A stretch of 64,000 bases of DNA, taken from assembly GCF_022539505.1 (NCBI RefSeq), contig NC_061512.1:251364510-251428509 (forward strand), read 5' to 3'. Shown here piece after piece: positions 48,701-58,633 of the stretch (position 1 is the first letter of the stretch; the number at the start of each line of letters is the position of its first letter). This stretch comes from Lolium rigidum (taxonomy: Eukaryota; Streptophyta; Magnoliopsida; Poales; Poaceae). Position numbers and translations under genes: made by a program. Under the pieces are notes generated by a model. The model did no database searches, was not told where the DNA came from, and was given only the letters and a program-made list of their open reading frames with translations.

Positions 48701-48990
48701 AATGGGCCGACGCGCGGCTGGGTGAAGTTGATGGAGATCAGCCTCGCCTGTTCCTCCACCGCCACCCTCTTCGCGTTGCACTTCTTCTCCCTCTCCGCCC
48801 TGCCGCGAGTTTCATTCCGCCGCCGCTCCACATCCGTTGCCCACTGCGCGTTTGTCAGGCCCGGCGGCCTCTATTTTGGCGCCCGCGGTTTCCTCACCTT
48901 CGGCGCGCAATCGGCGGCGGGCTTCTTTGGCGGCGTGGTGGTGGAAGGGAAGAGGAGGAGCTGCAACTGTGGGGGAGAATGGCGGTAGCT
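45713..48990 (-). pseudogene. Myb/SANT-like plus NAM-associated transposon-type gene, split by a solo LTR
   Basis: Read on minus: an N-terminal part (48990-48683: PPGLTNAQWATDVERRR), the solo LTR, then 47075 downward. After an acidic stretch (YEEDEQTYLDQDVDEEEE) come a trihelix/SANT-like domain (RIKWTGKEEECLAKAWKTVS) and, past an 84-bp GT/AG intron (46298-46215), the MRRALDMYADDND segment. A NAM-associated-type C-terminus follows (VRWKAMLANQG, MDEETRAWYDAHR). Breaks: a frameshift near 46640, an in-frame TGA at 46416-46418, and loss of the end where LTR A1 inserted at 45712. Such proteins are often ORF1 of PIF/Harbinger transposons, but also occur as host genes; no transposase is visible here. 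Confidence 0.65.
47081..48682 (+). mobile_element. solo LTR of the D/E gypsy family
   Basis: This 1602-bp LTR runs TGATACGTCTCAAACG to CACGCGTCATCA and is flanked by GTCGG at 47076-47080 and 48683-48687. It is more diverged from D and E than they are from each other. It interrupts the SANT/NAM-type gene. Confidence 0.93.
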
Positions 48991-49228
48991 CCTCCGAAAT
49001 TCGGCGGGGAAAATGGTTCTATGCGGCGCATTTTGGAGGGAAAACGAAATTAATGGAGGGAACTACTAGTTATGTCGCCGACAACGCGGGCCCGCTCGAT
49101 GTTTCGGGCGCTTTTGTTTCGTCCGGAGTCCCCGACCGGGCCTCGGGAACCCGGGGATGGCCTGGGAAGGCCCCTAGGACGCCTTTTTTTCATCCGGATG
49201 GACGAAAACGGCCCAGTCGCCCCCCCGG

Positions 49229-49430
49229 CTCCTCGTTTTCCCCCGGATAGGCCTTTCATCCACCCAGGGAGCCAGGTTATCCCCGGACCCCCGGGGAGCG
49301 CTAGGGGAGTCCGGACGAAACGAAAGCGCGGGAAACGCCGAGAAAACTTCCTGCGCGGCTGGTGGCCCCGACTTGTCGGCGAGAAAGGCCGATCGTCGTC
49401 CTCATCGCATCGTCTTCCGCGCGCTGTAAA
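49229..49430. repeat. GC-rich block shared with 12239-12420
   Basis: Lies between the divergent minus-strand SANT/NAM-type gene and the plus-strand ORF at 49611. See the matching entry at 12 kb. Confidence 0.6.
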
Positions 49431-49610
49431 AGCCTGCCGCCGGTAAGTCTTCGCCGGATGCATAGCTTCCACGCGGCGAGTTAATGTCGTCGCATCGGTT
49501 TCACGTGCGTCACCCTCTATTTATCGCGGAACTACCGCGTCTGGCCGCATTCACGTCGTCTCGCTATTCACCTCTCTTCCCCAATCTCATCGAGCGAGAG
49601 CTAGCGATCA

Positions 49611-50255
49611 ATGGCGAACAATGGCACGGTGAACAACGGCTTCGGCCACCGCTCTCTCCACCAATGGGAGGGGAGGCTCCTTCACGCGGCGGGCTACCCC
49701 GCGCCGCCCGACTTGCGCGCGCCCGGAGGCTGGAGACTGAGCGCGGGCGGTGTCCCGATCCCACCGCGGCCGATCGGTCACGCCGCCCTGGAGGCAGAGA
49801 TCGACGCGGTGCTCGTCACTCTCAGTGACGGGCAGCGCGCGGAGGAGCGCTTCTTCCCGGATAACTACGACGTGTGGACGGAGTTCTTCCGGCGAAGGTA
49901 TGAGCGCGAACTCGCCGCGTACGACGGCCCTCCTCCTCCTCCCGCTAGGAACAATGCCACCGGCTGCCGCCGCTGGTGGAGCGGGCCTGTCCGCACCCTC
50001 GAGAACGTGCTCGCGCACATCGAGGGTGGCAATGCCCCAGTTCTGGGGATGCCGCCGCCGGTGGCGCCCACCGTGTCGCGTCGGCACGGTAGCTCCTGGA
50101 CGCCGCGAAGGATGGCACCGTCCTCCTCGTCTTTCGGGTCGAGGTCGGCGTCCAGGTCCGGCGGATCGGCTCCTCCACCTTCAATGTCGGCCGTCGTCAA
50201 GAAGGAGCCGGCGTCTCCATCGCCGACCAGAGGGCGCAGCAGCGGCGCCCTCTGA
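49611..50255 (+). CDS. transposon-associated protein of unknown function, truncated by an LTR
   Basis: The frame gives 214 residues: LHQWEGRLLHAAGYPAPPDLR, PGGWRLSAGGVP, then EFFRRRYERELAAYDGPPPPP, CRRWWSGPVRTLENVLAHIEGGN and a Ser/Arg-rich tail. I recognise it as a type repeated in cereal genomes next to mobile elements, but know no function. The last coding base is 50252; the stop TGA is the first three bases of the J LTR, so the true C-terminus is lost. A CTATTTAT motif at about 49516-49523 may be its TATA box. It is divergent to the SANT/NAM-type gene, which suggests both belong to one element. Confidence 0.55.
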   Translation: MANNGTVNNGFGHRSLHQWEGRLLHAAGYPAPPDLRAPGGWRLSAGGVPIPPRPIGHAALEAEIDAVLVTLSDGQRAEERFFPDNYDVWTEFFRRRYERELAAYDGPPPPPARNNATGCRRWWSGPVRTLENVLAHIEGGNAPVLGMPPPVAPTVSRRHGSSWTPRRMAPSSSSFGSRSASRSGGSAPPPSMSAVVKKEPASPSPTRGRSSGAL

Positions 50256-51169
50256 TGGGATTCGTAGCATAGAAAACAAAAAAATTCCTACTCGGTCACA
50301 CGCAAGAACGAATAACAAGCCAAGATCCAATCTAGAAGATGGCAGCAATGAGAATATCATGAGACTAACCCTCGAAGATTCCAAAGCCTACGAGATTAGA
50401 TCTCGTTGTTGATGTAGTCGATCACTTGCCGCTTTCAAAAGCGCGTAGAAGATCTTGACGGTGGCACAGTCGGGCAGCACCTCCGTACTCGGTCACACGT
50501 ACGGCGTTGATGATGACGTACTTCTCCCCGTTCCGGCGGGCAGCGGATGTAGTACATCCTCCTCGGAATCCTGCCAGCACGACGGGTGGTGGAGATCTCC
50601 GGCAGGGCTTCACCGTAGCCGTGCAACAGGGAGGAGGAGGAAGGGGCGGCTAGGGTTTGGGGAGAGAGGGCAAGGGCTGCGACTTGTGGTGCCCTTGGGG
50701 TGCCCCTTGGTCCCTTTAAATAGGTGGCCAAGCCCCTTGGGTCGTCCATAAACCTACTCCTACTCGGACTCTTTTGCCAATTCCGAAATTGCATTAAGGA
50801 AAGACTCCTTTTCCCTTAAGGCAACATGATTGCACCTATTATGGAACCCTCCGGACTTCCTTAGAAAGCCCGGGTCGTCCCGGACACTTCCGGAACCTTC
50901 CATAATATTCCGGACTATTCCGGTCCTTCCAAAACCTTCTAGAAGCTCCGGTCAAAACACCGGACTTTTTCCGAACCCCGAAAAATGACTTCCCATATAT
51001 GAATCTTATTCTCCGGACCATTTCGAACCTCCTCGTGATGTCTTGGATCCCATCCGAGACTCCGAACAACATTCGAGCTCCATTCCATATTCCATATCTA
51101 CTTAAAACGACATCAAACCTTAAGTGTGTCACCATACGGTTCGAGAACTATGCGGACATGATCGAGACT

Positions 51170-52765
51170 TGATGGCGTGTAACTCACACGTTCGTTGGGA
51201 ACCCCAAGAGGAAGGTATGATGCGCACAGCAGCAAGTTTTCCCTCAGAAAGAAACCAAGGTTTATCGAACCAGGAGGAGCCAAGAAGCACGTTGAAGGTT
51301 GATGGCGGCGGGATGTAGTGCGGCGCAACACCGGAGATTCCGGCGCCAACGTGGAACCTGCACAACACAACCAAAGTACTTTGCCCCAACGAAACAGGTG
51401 AGGTTGTCAATCTCACCGGCTTGCTGTAACAAAGGATTAACCGTATTGTGTGGAAGATGATTGTTTGCGAGAAAACGATAGAGAACAGTATTGCAGTAGA
51501 TTGTATTTCAGTAAAGAGAATTGGACCGGGGTCCACAGTTCACTAGAGGTGTCTCTCCCATAAGACGAATAGCATGTTGGGTGAACAAATTACAGTTGGG
51601 CAATTGACAAATAAAGAGAGCATGACCATGCACATACATATCATGATGAGTATAGTGAGATTTAATTGGGCATTACGACAAAGTACATAGACCGTCATCC
51701 AACTGCATCTATGCCTAAAAAGTCCACCTTCGAGGTTATCATCCGAACCCCTCCAGTATTAAGTTGCTAACAACGAGACAATTGCATTAAGTATTGCGCG
51801 TAATGTAACTAGTGACTACATCCTTGAACATAGCACTAATGTTTTATCCCTAGTGGCAACAGCACATCCATAACCTTAGTGGTTCTTGTCACTCCTCCAG
51901 ATTCACGGAGGCATGAACCCACTATCGAGCATAAATACTCCCTCTTGGAGTTACTAGCATCAACTTGGCCAGAGCATCTACTAATAACGGAGAGCATGCA
52001 AGATCATAAACAACACATAAGCATAGCTTTGATAATCAACATAACAAGTATTCTCTATTCATCGGATCCCAACAAACGCAACATATAGAATTACGGATAG
52101 ATGATCTTGATCATGTTAGGCAGCTCACAAGATCCAGACAATGATAGCACAATGGGGAGAAGACAACCATCTAGCTACTGCTATGGACCCATAGTCCAGG
52201 GGTAGACTACTCACACATCACACCGGAGGCGACCATGGCGGCGTAGAGTCCTCCGGGAGATGATTCCCCTCTCCGGCAGGGTGCCGGAGGCGATCTCCTG
52301 GATCCCCCGAGATGGGATCGGCGGCGGCGGCGTCTCCGGGAAGGTTTTCCGTATCGTGGTTCTCGGTACTGGGGTTTTCGTCACGGAGACTTTTTATAGG
52401 CGAAAGGGCAGGTCAAGAGGCGGCACGGGGGCCCCACACCACGGGGCCGCGCGGCCAAGGGGGGGCCGCGCCGCCCTAGGGTGTGGCCCCTCCGTGGCCC
52501 CTCTTCGTCTCTCCTTCGGACTTCCGGAAGCTTCGTGAGAAAATAGGCCCCGGGCTTTGATTTCGTCCAATTCAGAGAATATTTCCTTACTAGGATTTCT
52601 GAAACCAAAAACAGCAGAAATGACAGAACGGCACTTCGGCATCTTGTTAATAGGTTAGTTCCAGAAAATGCACGAATATGACATAAAGTGTGCATAAAAC
52701 ATGTAGATAACATCAATAATGTGGCATGGAACATAAGAAATTATCGATACGTCGGAGACGTATCA
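51170..52765 (-). mobile_element. 3' LTR of element E
   Basis: 1596 bp, TG...CA ends on minus, preceded by the polypurine tract AAGCTTGGGGATGC (52766-52779 on minus). Confidence 0.93.
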
Positions 52766-55359
52766 GCATCCCCAAGCTTAGTTCCGCTCGTCCCGAGCGG
52801 GTAAAACGATAACACAGATAATTTCGGAGTGACATGCCATCATAATCTTGATCATACTATTTGTAAAGCATATGTAGTGAATGCAGCGATCAAAACAATG
52901 TATATGACATGAGTAAACAAGTGAATCATATAGCAAAGACTTTTCATGAATAGCACTTCAAGACAAGCATCAATAAGTCTTGCATAAGAGTTAACTCATA
53001 AAGCAATAATTCAAAGTAAAGGTATTGAAGCAACACAAAAGAAGATTAAGTTTCAGCGGTTGCTTTCAACTTGTAACATGTATATCTCATGGATATTGTC
53101 AACATAGAGTAATATAATAAGTGCAATAAGCAAGTATGTAGGAATCAATGCATAGTTCACACAAGTGTTTGCTTCTTGAGGTGGAGAGAAATAGGTGAAC
53201 TGACTCAACATTGAAAGTAAAAGAATGGTCCTCCATAGAGGAAAAGCATCGATTGCTATATTTGTGCTAGAGCTTTGATTTTGAAAACATGAAACAATTT
53301 TGTCAACGGTAGTAATAAAGCATATGTATCATGTAAATTATATCTTACAAGTTGCAAGCCTCATGCATAGTATACTAATAGTGCCCGCACCTTGTCCTAA
53401 TTAGCTTGGACTACCGGATCATCACAATGCATTGTTTTTACCAAGTGTCACAAAGGGTACCTCTATGCCGCCTCGTACAAAGGTCTAAGGAGAAAGCTCG
53501 CATTGGATTTCTCGCTATTGATTATTCTTCAACTTAGACATCCATACCGGGACAACATAGACAACGAGATAATGGACTCCTCTTTTATGCATAAGCATAT
53601 AACAACAATTAATAATTTTCTCATTTGAGATTTGAGGATTGTTGTCCAAAACTGAAACTTCCACCATGGAACATGGCTTTAGTTAGCGGCCCAATGTTCT
53701 TCTCTAACATATGCATGCTTAACCCTATGGTGGTAGATCTCTCTTACTTCGGACAAGACGAACATGCATAGCAACTCACATGAAATTCAACAAAGAGTAG
53801 TTGATGGCGTCCCCAGTAAACATGGTTATCGCACAACAAGCAACTTAATAAGAGATAAAGTGCATAATTACATATTCAATACCACAATAGTTTAAAGCTA
53901 TTTGTCCCATGAGCTATATATTGCAAAGGTGAATGATGGAATTTTAAAGGTAGCACTCAAGCAATTTACTTTGGAATGGCGGAAAATACCATGTAGTAGG
54001 TAGGTATGGTGGACACAAATGGCATAGTGGTTGGCTCAAGTATTTTGGATGCATGAGAAGTATTCCCTCTCGATACAAGGTTTAGGCTAGCAAGGCTTAT
54101 TTGAAACAAACACAAGGATGAACCGGTGCAGCAAAACTCACATAAAAGACATATTGAAAACATTATAAGACTCTACACCGTCTTCCTTGTTGTTCAAACT
54201 CAATACTAGAAATTATCTAGACCTTAGAGAAACCAAATATGCAAACCAAATTTTAGCATGCTCTATGTATTTCTTCATTAATGGGTGCAAAGCATATGAT
54301 GCAAGAGCTTAATCATGAGCACAACAATTGCCAAGTATCACATTACCCAAGACATTTATAGCAATTACTACATGTATCATTTTCCAATTCCAACCATATA
54401 ACAATTTAACGAAGGAGAAACTTCGCCATGAATACTATGAGTAGAAACCAAGGACATACTTGTCCATATGCTACAGCGGAGCGTGTATCTCTCCTATAAA
54501 GTGAATGCTAGGATCCATTTTATTCAAACAAAACAAAAAAACAAAAACAAACCGACGCTCCAAGAAAAAGCACATAAGATGTGATGGAATAAAAATATAG
54601 TTTCAGGGGAGGAACCTGATAATGTTGTCGATGAAGAAGGGGATGCCTTGGGCATCCCCAAGCTTAGACGCTTGAGTCTTCTTGATATATGCAGGGGTGA
54701 ACCACAGGGTGCATCCCCAAGCTTAGAGCTTTCACTCTCCTTGATCATGTTGCATCATACTCCTCTCTTGATCCTTGAAAACTTCCTCCACACCAAACTC
54801 GAAACAACTCATTAGAGGGTTAGTGCACATTATAAATTGACATATTCAGAGGTGACACAATCATTCTTAACACTTCTGGACATTGCATAATGCTACTGGA
54901 CATTAGTGGATCAAAGAAATTCATCCAACATAGCGAAAGAGGCAATGCGAAATAAAAGGCAGAATCTGTCAAAACAGAACAGTTCGTATTGACGAATTTT
55001 AAAATGGCACCATACTTGCTCAAATGAAAATGCTCAAATTGAATGAAAGTTGCGTACATATCTGAGGATCATGCACGTAAATTGGCTTAATTTTCTGAGC
55101 TACCTACAGGGAGGTGGACTCAGATTCGTGACAGCAAAGAAATCTGGAACTGTGCAGTAATCCAAATCTAGTACTTACTTTTCTATCAACGGCTTAACTT
55201 GGCACAACAAAACACAAAACTAAGATAAGGAGAGGTTGCTACAGTAGTAAACAACTTCCAAGACACAAAATAAAAACAAAGTACTGTAGGTAAAAACATG
55301 GGTTGTCTCCCATAAGCGCTTTTCTTTAACGCCTTTCAGCTAGGCGCTGAAAGTGTGTA
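52766..55359 (-). other. 3' non-coding region of element E
   Basis: Collinear with 31395-33987 of D; the hairpin at 54639-54659 and the three AAGCTTGGGGATGC words are conserved. A 65-codon frame (54163-53966) is identical in translation to D's. Confidence 0.8.
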
Positions 55360-56004
55360 TCAAGTATTATCGAAGGGTGGTACTTCTACAGCGGGGTGTG
55401 GGGTTTTCTCAACTAGGCATAGTATATTGGATACATAAGTTTCAGCATCTCCCTTTTCATTAATCTTAGGCGTGCTATTCTCATCAAACAAATTTTCAGG
55501 AACTAGCCAAGCATAGTTATTTTCTAGTGCATCATTCATAGCCAGGAGCTTACATGGTATTGGTGCTTTGATCTCCCCTCTATCATCAATATTATTAGTG
55601 AATCTTATTCTATCCATATCCATCTTTTCAAGGAGACTAACAAAATTAGTAGGAGAACCAAGCATATTGAATTTAGCAAACACCTTTCTAGCTTCTCTTG
55701 CTAAACCACCAAATTCTCTAAGAAGGGTTTCTAATACAAAATCTTTCTTTTCCCCTTCTTCCATATCGCCAAGTGTGAAGAACATATGTTGGATTATAGG
55801 ATTAAGATTAACAAATTTAGTTTCCAACAAGCGAACTAAATGTGCGGCAGCAATTTCATAAGTAGGCGCAAGGTCTACCAAGTGTCTATCTTCAAAATTT
55901 TCAATAGTACTAACATGATTGAAAAATTCTTCTATATTATTTCTCCCAACTATAGACCCACGTCCTACCGGTATGTCTTTTGTGGTAAAATTAAAAGGAA
56001 ACAT
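55360..56004 (-). CDS. 214-aa protein of element E, function unknown
   Basis: This single open frame starts 239 bp inside the 5' LTR, at the position where D starts gag. It opens MFPFNFTTKDIPVGRG, is largely alpha-helical in look, with charged segments (GDMEEGEKKDFVLETLLREF, KMDMDRIRFTNN), and has no Cys/His cluster, protease or polymerase motif. It ends in the residues F-D-N-T and the same stop context as D's gag-protease (L-D-N-T). The frame is intact although D's gag has several shifts, which hints at recent activity or selection. I do not recognise the family; remote gag ancestry cannot be excluded by eye. Confidence 0.6.
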   Translation of the reverse strand: MFPFNFTTKDIPVGRGSIVGRNNIEEFFNHVSTIENFEDRHLVDLAPTYEIAAAHLVRLLETKFVNLNPIIQHMFFTLGDMEEGEKKDFVLETLLREFGGLAREARKVFAKFNMLGSPTNFVSLLEKMDMDRIRFTNNIDDRGEIKAPIPCKLLAMNDALENNYAWLVPENLFDENSTPKINEKGDAETYVSNILCLVEKTPHPAVEVPPFDNT

Positions 56005-56213
56005 GATGAAATAAGTAAAGTAAATGCAAGTAAACTAATTTTTTTGTGTTTTTGATATAGCAAACAAGATAGCAAGTAAAGTAAAACTAGCAACTAAATT
56101 TTTTTGTATTTTGATTTTAGTGCAGCAAACAAAGTAGTAAATAAAACTAAGCAAGACAAAAACAAAGTAAAGAGATTGAGAAGTGGAGACTCCCCTTGCA
56201 GCGTGTCTTGATC

Positions 56214-56231
56214 TCCCCGGCAACGGCGCCA
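56214..56231 (-). other. primer-binding site of element E, tRNA-Asp type
   Basis: On minus it reads TGGCGCCGTTGCCGGGGA, the complement of the plant tRNA-Asp 3' end. It is 11 bp inside the 5' LTR (56243). In D the matching site is damaged. Confidence 0.9.
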
Positions 56232-56242
56232 GAAAATATGCT

Positions 56243-57836
56243 TGATGGCGTGTAACTCACACGTTCGTTGGGAACCCCAAGAGGAAGGTATGATGCGCAC
56301 AGCAGCAAGTTTTCCCTCGGAAAGAAACCAAGGTTTATCGAACCAGGAGGAGCCAAGAAGCACGTTGAAGGTTGATGGCGGCGGGATGTAGTGCGGCGCA
56401 ACACCGGAGATTCCGGCGCCAACGTGGAACCTGCACAACACAACCAAAGTACTTTGCCCCAACGAAACGAGTGAGGTTGTCAATCTCACCGGCTTGCTGT
56501 AACAAAGGATTAACCGTATTGTGTGGAAGATGATTGTTTGCAAAAAACGAGTAGAACAAGTATTGCAGTGGATTGTATTTCGAGTAAAGAGAATTGGACC
56601 GGGGTCCACAGTTCACTAGAGGTGTCTCTCCCATAAGACGAATAGCATGTTGGGTGAACAAATTACGGTTGGGCAATTGACAAATAAAGAGAGCATGACC
56701 ATGCACATACATATCATGATGAGTATAGTGAGATTTAATTGGGCATTACGACAAAGTACATAGACCGTCATCCAACTGCATCTATGCCTAAAAAGTCCAC
56801 CTTCGGGTTATCATCCGAACCCCCTCCAGTATTAAGTTGCTAACAACAGACAATTGCATTAAGTATTGCGCGTAATGTAACTAGTGACTACATCCTTGAA
56901 CATAGCACTAATGTTTTATCCCTAGTGGCAACAAGCACATCCATAACCTTAGTGGTTCTTGTCACTCCTCCAGATTCACGGAGGCATGAACCCACTATCG
57001 AGCATAAATACTCCCTCTTGGAGTTACTAGCATCAACTTGGCCAGAGCATCTACTAATAACGGAGAGCATGCAAGATCATAAACAACACATAAGCATAGC
57101 TTTGATAATCAACATAACAAGTATTCTCTATTCATCGGATCCCAACAAACGCAACATATAGAATTACGAGATAGATGATCTTGATCATGTTAGGCAGCTC
57201 ACAAGATCCGACAATGATAGCACAATGGGGAGAAGACAACCATCTAGCTACCGCTATGGACCCATAGTCCAGGGGTAGACTACTCACACATCACACCGGA
57301 GGCGACCATGGCGGCGTAGAGTCCTCCCGGGAGATGATTCCCCTCTCCGGCAGGGTGCGGGAGGCGATCTCCTGGATCCCCCGAGAGGGGATCGGCGGCG
57401 GCGGCGTCTCGGGAAGGTTTTCCGTATCGTGGTTCTCGGTACTGGGGTTTCATCACGGAGACTTTTTATAGGCGAAAGGGCAGGTCAAGAGGCGGCACGG
57501 GGCCCCACACCACAGGGCCGCGCGGCCAAGGGGGGGCCGCGCCGCCCTAGGGTGTGGCCCCTCCGTGGCCCCTCTTCGTCTCTCCTTCGGACTTCGGAAG
57601 CTTCGTGAGAAAATAGGCCCCCGGGCTTTGATTTCGTCCAATTCCGAGAATATTTCCTTACTAGGATTTCTGAAACCAAAAACAGCAGAGACAAAGAATC
57701 GGCACTTCGGCATCTTGTTAATAGGTTAGTTCCGGAAAATGCACGAATATGACATAAAGTGTGCATAAAACATGTAGATAACATCAATAATGTGGCATGG
57801 AACATAAGAAATTATCGATACGTCGGAGACGTATCA
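56243..57836 (-). mobile_element. 5' LTR of element E
   Basis: 1594 bp; begins TGATACGTCTCCGACG on minus, has CCTATAAAAAG at about 57473-57463 as TATA region, and ends CACGCCATCA. Confidence 0.93.
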
Positions 57837-58633
57837 AGACTCTTCTCCGATCAATAACTAATAGCGGGACCTGGAGATCCATAATAGCTCCCACATATTC
57901 AACGATGACTTCGTGATCGAAAGAACCATTAACATACGATACCAATTCCCTTTGTCGCGCGATACTTTACTTGTCCGAGGTTCGATCATCGGTATCTCCA
58001 TACCTAGTTCAACCTCGTTACCGACAAGTACTCTTTACTCGTACCGTGGTATGTCATCTCTTGTGACCATGTCACATTCTTGCAAGCTAATTAGATGTCA
58101 TTCCACCGAGAGGGCCCAAAGTATATCTATCCGTCATCGGGATGGACAAATCCCACTCTTGATCCATATGCCTCAACTCATACTTTCCGAATACTTAATC
58201 CCATCTTTATAACCACCCATTTACGCAGTGGCGTTTGATGTAATCAAAGTACCCTTCCGGTATAAGTGATTTACATGATCTCATGGTCGAAGGACTAGGT
58301 TACTATGTATCTGAAAGCTTATAGCAAGTTGAACTTAATGACTTGATCTTATGCTACGTTTATTTGGGTGTGTGTCCATTATATCATTCATCCAATGACA
58401 TAACCTTGTTATTAATAACATCCAATGTTCATGATCACGAAACCATGATCATCTATTAATCAACAAGCTAGTTATACAAGAGGCTTACTAGGGACTCCTT
58501 GTTGTTTACATAACACACATGTATCAATGTTTCGGTTAATACAATTATAGCATGGTATGCAAACCTTTATCATAAACACAAATATATATTATAATAACCA
58601 CTTTATTATTGCCTCTTGGGCATATCTCTAACA

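Larger units (their letters stand above)
51170..57836 (-). mobile_element. complete non-autonomous Athila-type element E
   Basis: The element is 6667 bp with LTRs at 57836-56243 (5') and 52765-51170 (3'). AGACT flanks it at 51165-51169 and 57837-57841. Read on minus it has a perfect 18-bp tRNA-Asp-type primer site (56231-56214), a 214-codon ORF (56004-55360) and 2.6 kb of non-coding sequence. No gag, protease, reverse transcriptase or integrase is present. LTRs, leader and 3' region match element D. Confidence 0.93.
50253..58633 (-). mobile_element. 3' LTR of Angela/BARE-like element J, split by element E
   Basis: The LTR occupies 50253-51169 and 57842-58633, about 1709 bp. It is followed on the right by GTCTCCCACTTGCACTAG, which on minus is the polypurine tract of this family, so this is the 3' LTR and the body lies to the right. 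Confidence 0.88.

Noticed and set aside
56214..56231. tRNA-Asp-like sequence as a tRNA gene
   Set aside because: Only the 18-bp 3' complement is present at a primer-site position; no tRNA body.
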